Below are positions 1 through 8,064 of a stretch of 10,836 nucleotides of DNA, piece by piece. The notes beneath the pieces were generated by a model. It saw nothing but the letters and a program-made list of their open reading frames with translations. It had not been told where the DNA came from and searched no databases. The DNA is from Euperipatoides rowelli (Eukaryota; Onychophora; Udeonychophora; Euonychophora; Peripatopsidae), in the NCBI GenBank assembly GCA_003024985.2, contig PXIH01S0034083.1; one strand, written 5' to 3'. Each line of letters begins with the position of its first letter. Position 1 is the first letter of the stretch. Made by a program: the position numbers and the translations under genes.

Positions 1-40
1 ACTAGTTATAATGTATAAATAAATAACTTTTACAAACTAA

Positions 41-286
41 ATTATCATTAACAAATACGTTGATACCTTTTTATTCTGCTCATTACAATATACTACACGT
101 TCAGCCAATATGGCTACCAAGGTCACGAGTCAAGACAAGAAAGAAGAAAAAAATAAATGCTGGCCCAGAAGGCAACAGTACCTGGGTCACATGACCCTTG
201 TTCTAAATCAATTAGTGAGATTTCAAATTACGGAACACAATATAATGTGGATTGATATATCGTTCAGAACAATAATTAAATGTTGA
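41..286 (+). other. Short open frame, possible exon or gene fragment, unrecognised
   Basis: This frame is open from 41 to a TGA at 284-286, with an ATG at 110 giving 58 residues. The middle reads as mixed, protein-like sequence (for example RRQQYLGHMTLVLNQLV). The string YLGHMT...NQLV faintly recalls the GYMGHLTRIAN segment of SAPS-domain phosphatase-6 regulatory subunits, but this is a memory-based resemblance over about 15 residues. A GTGAGA donor-like site falls within the NQLV codons. In DNA this AT-rich, open frames of this length arise by chance, so coding status is doubtful. Confidence 0.15.
184..197. promoter_or_regulatory. Inverted GGGTCA/TGACCC pair (nuclear-receptor half-site-like, 2-bp spacer)
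   Basis: GGGTCA and TGACCC face each other across a CA spacer, and a further AGGTCA half-site sits at 120-125. The half-site matches the general nuclear-receptor consensus (A/GGGTCA); insect EcR/USP sites are usually inverted repeats with a 1-bp spacer. No promoter is evident nearby and the site lies inside a weak open frame, so function is speculative. Confidence 0.15.
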
Positions 287-387
287 ATTTAGTTTATGTT
301 AATATATTAGAAAACTAAATAATTAAAATAGATAAATTATTAAATATTGGTGAGTGTTAAAGCTTACAGTATATTAAATATTAGAAA

Positions 388-682
388 TCAAAATACAATA
401 TTATTGAGAACACACATTGTAATATGACAAATGTGCTGCTTTTTTATGTAAGTTATACCATTTTCATTTCTAAACATTTTCCCCTTAGTCTTTACTTGAT
501 CCGAATTATTTTCTGTGGGCTCATTTAGAGAGAATAAGCCGGTTTTTTTATATACAGTAGCTCCTTTATTGATAGTTAAAATTCCTTCGCTACCAATACT
601 AGAATCTTTTATATTGTTCTCATCAATTTGAACAGCGGGTATTAATTAACTCTAAACGGCCATCTACTTGATAGACCTCCAT
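388..682 (-). pseudogene. Possible frameshifted coding fragment, unrecognised
   Basis: Reading on the minus strand, an ATG in good context (AACAATGG, at 682-680) starts MEVYQVDGRLELIN before meeting a stop at 625-623. A second frame takes over at about 645-639 (PAVQIDENN...) and stays open to a TGA at 390-388, about 84 codons, ending near GITYIKKQHICH. The two frames join plausibly through a one-base shift in the ATTAATTAA tract, which is why a broken gene is suggested. The composition is balanced (E, D, K, N, T) rather than low-complexity. I do not recognise it. It lies in the presumed CCP5 intron. A chance open frame is quite possible at this A+T content. Confidence 0.2.
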
Positions 683-690
683 TGTTATGG

Positions 691-1133
691 TAAGAAAGCA
701 AATTTACAAGAAAATAGCAATAAAATTAAAGGATTTTTCTTTGTGCAAAGTTATTCACTAATATTAATTGCTGTGTGTGATTACTAAATAACTGGACTTG
801 CAGGTATATGTATAAAGTTAGAAAGAAATAATTGTGAAAGGAAAACAATAATGTTGGTGGAAGTAGAATTTATTCTGTGCTTTACATTTAAATGAAGATA
901 GTGAACATCATAGGAAAATAAATGATTGATAAGAAACAAGAGAGATAGAATTAATTATTCAAACACCTAATTAAGACCAAATCAAGAGGCAACAAATAAA
1001 ATCAATGCAGTCAAATATAAAAAACAACAGCAGCAACAAAAATATGATTGCAATAAAGTTCTACATTTGAGAAATTGCAAAAAATCAAACCCTCAAAATA
1101 TAAAAAAATTTTAGGCATATATAACATGGGGAA
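691..1133. other. AT-rich intron or intergenic stretch, nothing identified
   Basis: I see no gene, repeat or RNA here. There is a CAACAGCAGCAACAA short purine/CA-rich patch near 1025 and otherwise simple AT-rich sequence. Confidence 0.5.
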
Positions 1134-1375
1134 CATTCAAATTTATGTTCCTCCCAAGATGGCCGCCTTACTAGATTGCCTAACCTTAAGACTAACCTGA
1201 TTTTAACTCAGACTTATGTGCATCAGAGGTTCATAACATAAACTTTGAATATATAACAAAAAGTGTATACAGCTTAAATTCTGATACACATAAGTCAGAG
1301 TTAGAGTCAGGTAATCTTAAGGCACGGCAATCTAATAAGGCGGCCATCTTAGGGAGGGGGGCGCAAACTGGAATG
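1134..1375. mobile_element. Hairpin MITE, ~242 bp, ~94-bp inverted arms
   Basis: The left arm (1134 to about 1227) and the right arm (about 1282 to 1375) are imperfect reverse complements. The best block is CCTCCC(T)AAGATGGCCGCC followed by TTA[C/T]TAGATTGCC, then CTTAAGA, ACCTGA, TAACTC and GACTTATGTG. About 54 bp of AT-rich loop separates them. There is no open frame. This is the shape of a non-autonomous DNA transposon that folds into a single hairpin. Arms differ by scattered substitutions, so it is old. I could not fix a target-site duplication. It sits in the intron downstream of the second CCP5 exon. Confidence 0.8.
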
Positions 1376-1874
1376 CATGATTAATAGTTGACTTAAAGTT
1401 ATATTAATGCTTAAATTTATGAAAAAGTTTAATGAAAAGTAATCAAAAATTACAACAGATGAACACCTATTTTTAACTCATTATTTCTGAAGCTGATAAC
1501 CGTCAACGGTCTTTTAAATAAAGCACTAATGAGTAAGACTGATACCAGTGCTTACAGTCCAATTCTGTAATGTTTTTTTTGTGTAGTACCATAAATTGAG
1601 ATTTTGAATGCAAGTGAAATTAATTTGGGCATTATTGGTACACTAATTCACTGATTAATTTCACAGTGATAAAAACAGAAAGAATATGAAGTTATTTTCG
1701 AGGACTAAGAAGAATATAAATGAAACAGATTGTGGTTTTCCAAATTATTAAAACAAAAATGGCCATTTTCTTTTTATTGTTAATAGTTTATTTTCTATAG
1801 AATAAGGTATTGTTAATGTTTGAAATAAAAGAAAATAACTATCTTAAATAAATACAGTAACTATATAATCTTAC
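1376..1874. other. AT-rich intron start, nothing identified
   Basis: This is intron immediately downstream of the CCP5 donor at 1874. I looked on the minus strand for the catalytic-Glu exon (YTLECN context) and found no match. No repeat or RNA gene is apparent. Confidence 0.5.
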
Positions 1875-2044
1875 CAATGAATAATGCCAATTGATTTATA
1901 GATGGAGACACGTCCACTACCTTCTTTGCTCAGACCGTCTCGGCGATCCTTTAAGTACATATTTTTTTCCGAAAAGTTGCATGCCCCAAAATCAAAGTGA
2001 GGTGAATTCAATGAAATCAATTTTGGTAGCAGCATATTCTGAAT
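1875..2044 (-). CDS. AGBL5: Next internal exon of cytosolic carboxypeptidase 5
   Basis: This 170-bp exon continues the CCP5 reading frame. It starts after a TTTTGTTAG acceptor with I-Q-N-M-L-L-P-K, matching the family block usually read as VENMLYPKLISLN, and runs through [21 protein letters not shown] and SKEGSGRV to GIIH, ending in phase 2 at TG|GTAAGATT, a good donor. It joins phase-0 to phase-0 with the preceding exon, so the two read through without a break. In the family the catalytic Glu follows about six residues after GIIH, so it must lie in the next exon. I could not find that exon between position 1 and 1870 on the minus strand, so this intron probably leaves the window. It was not in any simple ATG-to-stop frame because it lacks an early ATG. 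Confidence 0.93.
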
Positions 2045-2884
2045 CTAACAAAAAAGAATAGAATAACAAATTAAAATAAATATACTGTAAATAATTTCTA
2101 AGAAAATAGTCGCAGCAAATCAAAAACCTAACAAGATCGCTAAATAAGAAAAGGAGTATCACATAGACATAATTAATTTCTTAATATAATGTACATAATT
2201 TAATATATTAAAATGTAATATTGAAAATTTTTTATAACCACTGTTAAATGTTAATATGATGGATTCTAGTGTCAGGGGAAGAAACTTTTTATTTAACTAT
2301 TTACCCATGACTCCTTGATATTTGGTTATAAAAAATGCATATCAGTCAACTCTACCTTTTATATTATTCTTGTTGAGAATACAGTTTAGGCTAAGTATAA
2401 ATACAATATAACATTATTCAATTTAAAGTCAAATAATATTGTAATTCTGTATTATGAAATGTTATTGTTTTACTTTGAGTACCGGTATTATTTTTTTTTA
2501 TGTTTGTTCTATCTGATTTCCCATGTAGCCTATTCAATATTTTACTTTTCTCATATGTTAAATTATTATTCTAGCACTCAATTTATACAGGTATTAACAT
2601 CCAGACATCTTTCAAGCTTTACACAACTATCAATAGAGGGAGCTGAAAGACAGACCTAGACCATTTTTCCCAATTAGTCCTAACCAAACCATTAAAATCA
2701 TGACAAGGATGAGTTACTTGATGAGCAACATATTATTCATATGTGTAATAAAAATGTGATACATTGACAAACTGTTGCTTGCAATGTTGTTTAGGAAGAT
2801 TAAAATTAAAAATTTATAAACAATAAAATTAAATTAACACAATTAACTTTACACTTATCAAAAAAATTATATTTATTAAATTAC
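2045..2884 (-). other. CCP5 intron (840 bp)
   Basis: The intron between the two CCP5 exons has a GTAATT donor (2884 downward) and a TTTTGTTAG acceptor ending at 2045. It is phase 0 and very AT-rich. A 66-codon open frame on the opposite strand (2459-2659) is rich in Phe/Tyr/Leu and looks like a by-product of base composition. I see no repeat or RNA gene inside it. Confidence 0.88.
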
Positions 2885-3796
2885 CTGGCTTTCCTCATCT
2901 TCAAAATAATTGCCATACATAAAACAACCTCTTTTGGATGCATGCCCATGTAAATCAACATAAAAAGCAATTCCACTTTCATTAGGTGGAATTTTAAAAG
3001 AGAATGAGTGAGGTAATTTTGTAGTAGTAGGTAAACTTATATTACTTTGCAAAAGACTTGTTTGATCATAATGGAAATTAAAAAGCCACCGAATATCTTC
3101 TAAAGTATTTTCAATACTACTAGATTCATTTATAAATTCAATTGAGAGTTGTTTCTGTTCATTTTCATTCAAATTCATTATGTGATTATAAATGGACTTT
3201 TCATCAAAGAACATATCCTCTTCAGATCCAAATTTTGGAGTGAAATTTTGAGACTTGTTAAAAAAAATTGCATTTTCCTCTAAACATCCATTTAGTTCCG
3301 AATCAGAAATAAATGCTCTTAATTCTGTTAAATCCTTTCTAAGTTCTAGATGCTTTTCATCTACTGATTTTTGATTATTGCTTGTGAAATCTGTAGACTT
3401 TGAAAATAAACAAGTTTGATTAGATTCCGTCTCATCAATAAGCAATTTAATTTGTTCTGCACAAAGATTTGTAATGTTTTCTTCTTCAGTCTCTTTGACT
3501 ATCCTAGAACTGAAATGATGATACAAGATAAGGCATTTTGCTGCATAAACTGAAGGAGCTTCCTCAAATATAGGATCTCCGTACATGCGGTTGAGATTAA
3601 CTCCACGACAATCAGATCGATAATGACCGGCAACAACTCCATCTGGATTAAGAATAGGAATCAGCTTGAAAACGAAATGTCTGCGTAATGCAATAGCTCG
3701 AAGATCATTTTCATTAAGCAAGAAATTAAGAAAGCCGTTAAAGACAAAACTTGATGGTGTTTCACCAGGATGTACTCTACTGCTCAAGAAAAATAC
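2885..3796 (-). CDS. AGBL5: Internal exon of cytosolic carboxypeptidase 5 (M14 family tubulin deglutamylase), partial gene
   Basis: This exon encodes the core of an M14D carboxypeptidase closely resembling CCP5/AGBL5. Known family role: removal of glutamate, including the branch-point residue, from polyglutamylated tubulin in the cytosol. It opens with [17 protein letters not shown]9 and E12 (exon numbering) are the first two zinc ligands. Then come [12 protein letters not shown] (about 44-55), GVNLNR (65-70, substrate carboxylate binding) and YYVDLHG-type wording at 279-285 with the third zinc ligand His in DLHGH. The exon is bounded by TTTCCAG acceptor and CAG|GTAATT donor, both in phase 0, giving exactly 304 codons. 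Residues ~100-273 form an acidic, Ser/Asn-rich insert at the usual CCP5 insertion site; it is roughly twice as long as I recall for vertebrate CCP5. There is no ATG at the start because the exon is internal. The assignment rests on motif recall, not a search. Confidence 0.93.
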
Positions 3797-4649
3797 CTGG
3801 AAATGTGAATAAGATTAACATAAATTTCTTTAATATAAATAACATCTTTCATAATATACTGCAGCTAAATAAAAACAAAAATAATAATATGAACATTTAA
3901 CTAATTGCTATTAAATCTTTGAACTTGGAATTAGAAAATCCATTTTGTTTTTATTCATTAAGATAATTTTTAAAAAACATGCAATCAAGTCTTCGAATGG
4001 AAAAAATAAATTCTAATTGCAAAATATGGAAAAACTAAATTTCTCTGAGGCTCAATCAAGATACAACTGTAAACAGGCTCATACCGGGGTCCTCTTTATT
4101 ATGAGTGGGAATGGTTAATTTAAATATAATAGCAATGTTACTGGTGTATTTATGATGAACGTATGAGATCCCTTTTACTTTAGAGATCAGGGTTTACCTG
4201 GTAGGTGAGCTCTGATTTCTAAGGGATAAAATTAATTTTAATTTTAGAAGAGTTATTCTGCTTCCTGGGCTTATTTATCTAGTCAATAAATAGCCTATGT
4301 TATACATGGTGAATGTGGACAAAGTAAAACCTTGAAACAAAGAATTTGATTTAGTAAGATTTATTCTTATTAGCATTTATATATCAATGTTTAAATATTG
4401 CATACACAAAATAATAATTTGACACTAGAAGGTATTCTGATAATTTAAGGAAATACTGAAAATCTTTCTATGTATGTAAAAAATTGATCAAAGTTCTTGA
4501 GAATGAAGATTTTTATCTTACCGGAGATTTTATTTTAACTTGTAAAGATGGCTAGATGTTAGGTTGAGAGCTTCGGAAAGTATCTCTTGATACCAGTCCT
4601 TAGTTGGGCAAGATACTGATGATCTGTTGTCTAGAAGGCTTGCATATGA
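3797..4649. other. CCP5 upstream intron, nothing identified
   Basis: This is the intron upstream of the 912-bp exon, ending at its TTTCCAG acceptor. A CAG|GTAAAC donor-like site on the minus strand near 4196 would define only a 21-bp micro-exon whose residues do not match the expected CCP5 segment. No preceding CCP5 exon could be recognised here. Confidence 0.5.
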
Positions 4650-4731
4650 AAGCTAACTGCAGCTATTGTTGTGCTGGTAGTTGCATGTAGAGGCTAACTG
4701 CAGCATCTTGTGTTGCTGGTAGTTGTGTATC
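4650..4731. repeat. 41-bp tandem duplication
   Basis: Two adjacent copies begin at 4650 and 4691. Both contain GCTAACTGCAGC, then TTGTGTTGCTGG-like sequence and GCTGGTAGTTG. They differ by a few substitutions and one 1-bp indel. There is no coding context. Confidence 0.8.
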
Positions 4732-4917
4732 GAATAATGGCTTTCATCTCCTTTTATAGTTGTATGATGAGTAGCTTGGGTTTTGGAATCCTCCAATAAA
4801 TTTAATTTATCCCTGACCAATGAGATTAGCTGGTTTTATCAAATGGTGGACTCCCCACTCATCTTGACATTTGCAGAGTTAGTGTTACAGGCTATGTTTT
4901 TTAAAAACTCCGAGCTT

Positions 4918-5416
4918 GAGCTCCGAGTAGCTGTACACGTCACAGAGTACAAACAAAGTGAGACAAGAGTCTGAGATTATTAAAATACGCTAACAGTTAA
5001 ACAGAGTACGGTAATAAAATATGGAGACAAATGGAGAAAAAGTGTAAAATAAATATTTAAAAAAAAAGCATTTAAAAGCCTAATTTTAGATAAATCTTCA
5101 CTAGAAGGTGTTTTTAAAGGTCTATTGTCAGATAGAAAAAAAAAACAAAAAAGAATGTCCGTGGCATTCAAACTTGTGATTTATGTTTTCAAGTCAGCAT
5201 GCTTGCTATCTGTGCCACCAAGACATAGAACTAGTATCTGGATATCATAAATCACCTATCCTTCAGGAAACATAGAAAAGTCTTTTTTTTTTAATATATT
5301 TTACACTTTTTCTCCTTCTGTCTTCATATTTTATTACTCTGTTAGCATATTTTAATAATCTCGGACTCTGTCTCGCTCTGTCTATACTCTGTGACGTGTA
5401 CAGCTACTCGGAGCTC
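4918..5416. mobile_element. Foldback-type element with ~150-bp inverted arms
   Basis: The left arm (4918 to about 5070) and the right arm (about 5281 to 5416) are reverse complements with a few indels. The outermost 32 bp, starting GAGCTCCGAGTAGCTG and continuing through TACACGTCACAGAGTA, are identical. GAGATTATTAAAATA, GCTAACAG, TAATAAAATATG and GGAGAAAAAGTGTAAAATA are shared further in. The spacer of about 210 bp holds a tRNA-like cassette. Open frames crossing the arms (4783-4974 plus, 4980-5171 minus) are artefacts of the repeat. No transposase is present and no clear target-site duplication flanks it. The left end lies beside another CTCCGAGCTT motif, suggesting nesting in an older element. 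Confidence 0.8.
5153..5226 (-). ncRNA. tRNA-like Pol III cassette (tRNA pseudogene or SINE head)
   Basis: On the minus strand a box A-like TGGCACAGATAGC (5218-5206) is followed by an anticodon-loop-like CTTGAAA and a box B-like AGTTTGAATGC (5174-5164). The ends can pair: ATGTCT at 5226-5221 with GGACAT at 5160-5155, about 72 nt apart. Runs of six and ten T follow immediately (5152 down to about 5135), as for a Pol III terminator. The order resembles a serine tRNA with TGA anticodon, but the D and anticodon stems do not pair well, so it is a degenerate or SINE-type tRNA relative rather than a working tRNA gene. Confidence 0.4.
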
Positions 5417-5637
5417 TATTGATATCTCATTGACTGAAAACAATTCATTTTTCAGCATTTAAAAAATAATCACTGCAATCGTATAAGATCACTTATAATC
5501 AAAATAAATAAATTATGTAGAGAAAGTAGTGCCTAGATAAATATTAAACCAGATAAGTCATATTTGACAAATGTAAATATCAATAAAGTTTATTTTCCAC
5601 CATTTTGATTGTGTTACGATGATTGTGAGTAGCGCTC
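5417..5637. other. AT-rich spacer, nothing identified
   Basis: Apart from lying between two repeat clusters, this stretch shows no gene, RNA or repeat that I could support. Confidence 0.4.
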
Positions 5638-5806
5638 TGAATCCCGATGCTTTTACTAGGCCTAGTAAGAGCTCACTCCTATAGTGCTCGGAGTTTATTA
5701 AAATCCGACATAAAGCATGCTCCGATTTTTTTAAAATCCGATCTCTCTGGATTAAGAGCGCACTCTTATGTACTCCTCCAAGTGCTCTGAGTTTTTTAAA
5801 AAACGT
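5638..5806. repeat. Cluster of TCCGA / GCTCNGAGTTTTTTAAAA repeats with a 24-nt hairpin
   Basis: Three related units occur: 5684-5708 (GTGCTCGGAGTTTATTAAAA), 5715-5741 (GCATGCTCCGATTTTTTTAA) and 5782-5805 (GTGCTCTGAGTTTTTTAAAA). AAGAGC[T/G]CACTC[C/T]TAT precedes the first and third, making a longer direct repeat about 86 bp apart. At 5649-5672 there is a near-perfect hairpin around TTACTAGGCCTAGTAA. A reverse-complement relative (TTTTTTAAAAACTCCGAGC) lies at 4898-4916. A 115-codon minus-strand open frame (5905-5558) crosses these repeats and is judged a by-product. Confidence 0.65.
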
Positions 5807-6311
5807 ACCCACAGAGGTCCGTGCGAAGTGTGAGGATAGCTTCAGGAATATAGAAACCACTAGTTGAGTGTATCCAGCAAGACTAAAGATGGTTTGACAT
5901 TTCAACTATTCGATTGAAATGATTTTATTCTTTTGAAAGTTCTTTTAAATTATGAAATATTCTTTTACAATTTAAAAAGGTCATTTTATAGGGTTTACCA
6001 GCTTTATATAGTAGTTGTATTTTATTGTGAAATAGACTCCCAAAAGATCATTAAATGATAGAATGGTAAATATTCCCTGCTCCATTTATCCTCAAATGAT
6101 CGCTTAGTGAAATATGTAATTTTGGGAAATAAAGATATCAATTATTTTAATATGATTGCCATCATGTTTTATTAATTGCCTTTTTTTCCCTCTCTAGTGT
6201 CAACTTAAGCTAATGCTTATTGAACCATACCTACCTACATGTTTATATTTCATAAAAACAAACATTTATCATATTTAAAGCATTGTTAAATATATCAAAT
6301 CACATTAAAGT
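5807..6311. other. AT-rich spacer, nothing identified
   Basis: No open frame, repeat or RNA gene was recognised between the repeat cluster and the hAT-like element. Confidence 0.45.
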
Positions 6312-6319
6312 ATTATAAT
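6312..6319. repeat. Target-site duplication, left copy (ATTATAAT)
   Basis: Identical to 8873-8880 on the other side of the hAT-like element. The match extends by one base (T) on the outer left and the last element base on the right. The sequence is AT-only, which lowers its weight. Confidence 0.55.
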
Positions 6320-6903
6320 CAGGGGTAGACAAATCCAGGTAATTGCTACCTCCAGATAATTTTCTACTAGCCAGAGATAATGGGTGACTTAAGACCAGGG
6401 GTCCAAAGACATTTGTTTTGACACTAAATGATCATTTTTAAGAAATAATTGCAAACTTGTCATTAGCCTATTCATGAAGGTTCAAATAAATAAATTATTT
6501 TGAATAAATTATTGTTACGGTAAATCACAATGGTGTGAAGATGTGACCAAATTGGGATGACCAAATATTAAGATAAGACTCAACACATAAATAGACTAAA
6601 ATATGCAAAACATATTTTTATTTATGAATGGGTGATCCTATTCGAATGATGATAAACTTTTATATACAATATGACATACTCTTGTGTCATTTTACATCTG
6701 TCTAAATTGATTGAGTTGGTTTGACATGAATCTTAGAGATACTTGAAATAAAAATAATCTTTTTAAAAACAATGATGAAGTTTTAAGACTAGTTACTGAT
6801 GAAATTTTCATTATCAGGTGATTGTCTAAATACAAAAGAAAATTTGTTTCGACTGATTCTTATAACTTATTGTACATTAAATATTTCTAAGACATAAAAC
6901 ATA

Positions 6904-7735
6904 GTCAGTGGTCAAGACTCTGATGCTGACATTATATTCTACTCCATTCAAATTAGTGGCAAAACTCTAATTTTGACTTGATCATTTAATTTTGGTTGTC
7001 AGTGGTCACAGAACTCCGATGCTGACTTAAACACATGAACTGACAAGAAGCTCAAGATTATCAGTAGATTGACATTATCACATTGAACAAAAAAATAAGC
7101 ATGCCAGTGGGCTTACTCTGATGCTGACAGCTACACTTAGAAATAAGAATATTCAACCATGTCAGTGGGCTTATTCCGATGCTGACATTTTTATATAACA
7201 TAAAACAATATTAAAATTTGTCATTGTGCTTACTCAGATACTTACTCTTGCACATAAAAAAAGACCGATATTAAAGCTCGTCAGTAGCTTACTACGATGC
7301 TGACATTTATATGTAAAAACAATCAATTCCGAGGCTGAATATTAAACCCTTTTGTATTAATTAATGTCTTTTCTGTTTGTTATACTGTATGTCTGATTTA
7401 CATGTAGATCAATGTTTTCTGTTCAATGTTTAGTTTTTATTTGATGTAAACTGTTTATTGTTATTTGTATTTTTGTTTTGTGTTTTTTTTTTTTTTTGTT
7501 AATACTCTATCTTTCACAATGTACAAGAATTGACTTTCTTTATCAATAAAGTGAATTTGACTAACACATAATGATAACATTTTCAATAGACTATTGATAA
7601 ACATAGCAAAACAATTTTGTCACTGGTTAAAATCCTACAATTACTCTACTATATACAAACATTAAACATTTTTAAACAACTTGCAATAAAAGACAAAATT
7701 AAGCTCGCAGTCAATGGTCTTTTTCTGATGTTGAC
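6904..7735 (+). repeat. Array of seven palindromic GTCAG...CTGAC repeats, part in ~59-bp tandem
   Basis: Copies lie at 6904-6930, 6998-7026, 7103-7128, 7161-7186, 7220-7245, 7280-7304 and 7710-7735. The consensus is about GTCAGTGGGCTTACTC followed by CGATGCTGAC, with the outer five bases able to pair. Copies three to six start 58, 59 and 60 bp apart, and some of the intervening sequence (AATATTAAA) is also shared, so the core is a short tandem array. The first two are spaced 94 and 105 bp. The fourth has a 7-bp stem (ATGTCAG/CTGACAT). The fifth is degenerate. The seventh has changed on both sides (GTCAA/TTGAC), keeping the stem. The array is inside the hAT-like element. Confidence 0.8.
7483..7550 (+). 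other. T15 tract and AATAAA, possible 3'-end signals
   Basis: A run of 15 T (7483-7497) is followed by AATAAA at 7545-7550 in T/G-rich sequence that resembles a transcript 3' region on the plus strand. No plus-strand coding frame leads to it, so its use is unknown. Confidence 0.25.
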
Positions 7736-8064
7736 GCTCTAGGTAGTAGGCTACAAATTATAATTCTTGAATAAATTAATTTCTCCTTAAGACTTGATTT
7801 AAATACAGAACTTTTAAAATGTCTTTCTTTTTCACAAAACAGAAATATATTTAGTAACATAACTGCTATTTAAAGTTGCTTAATACAGAAATATGCCCAT
7901 CATCTGGGACCTTTAGCACAAGGGCTACTTATTGTACTGTAATCTAGACTGGTAACCAAATTCTCCCCCATAAATGGTAATCATTAAATAACGGCTAGTA
8001 ACAACATTTTCTGACATATCGATGTCTATATATTTTTAACTTTGTAACGGAACTTTCAGCCTGG

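Noticed and set aside
2459-2659. 66-codon plus-strand open frame
   Set aside because: It lies wholly inside the CCP5 intron, is dominated by Phe, Tyr, Ser and Leu as expected from random AT-rich DNA, and has no recognisable domain.
4196-4216. 21-bp micro-exon of CCP5 between a CCCTTAG acceptor and CAG|GTAAAC donor (minus strand)
   Set aside because: Its residues do not match the expected segment upstream of [12 protein letters not shown].
4783-4974. 63-codon plus-strand open frame
   Set aside because: It runs into the left arm of the foldback element; its C-terminal half is repeat sequence.
4980-5171. 63-codon minus-strand open frame
   Set aside because: It is made from the foldback arm and the tRNA-like loop and does not resemble a protein.
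5153-5226. Functional tRNA-Ser gene
   Set aside because: The D and anticodon stems do not pair and box B departs from GGTTCGA; only a degenerate tRNA-like unit is supported.
5558-5905. 115-codon minus-strand open frame
   Set aside because: It crosses the TCCGA/TTTTTTAAAA direct repeats, so its length reflects repeat sequence lacking stops; no domain or homologue is recognised.
6904-7304. C/D-box snoRNA cluster (TGATG and CTGA occur in each repeat)
   Set aside because: The C-like and D-like motifs are adjacent, not separated by a guide-length insert, and the copies lack a proper RUGAUGA box.
6904-7304. Iron-responsive elements (CAGTG in each repeat)
   Set aside because: CAGTG is not presented in a six-base loop flanked by a 5-bp stem and bulged C.
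6904-7735. CRISPR array
   Set aside because: The repeats are degenerate, the spacing is irregular (58 to ~430 bp), spacers share sequence, and the genome is eukaryotic.
6396-7793. Second hAT-like start (CAGGGGTCCAAAG at 6396) with CTTAAGAC on its outer side and again at 7786-7793
   Set aside because: The sequence just before 7786 shows no matching right terminus, so the 8-bp match is probably chance.
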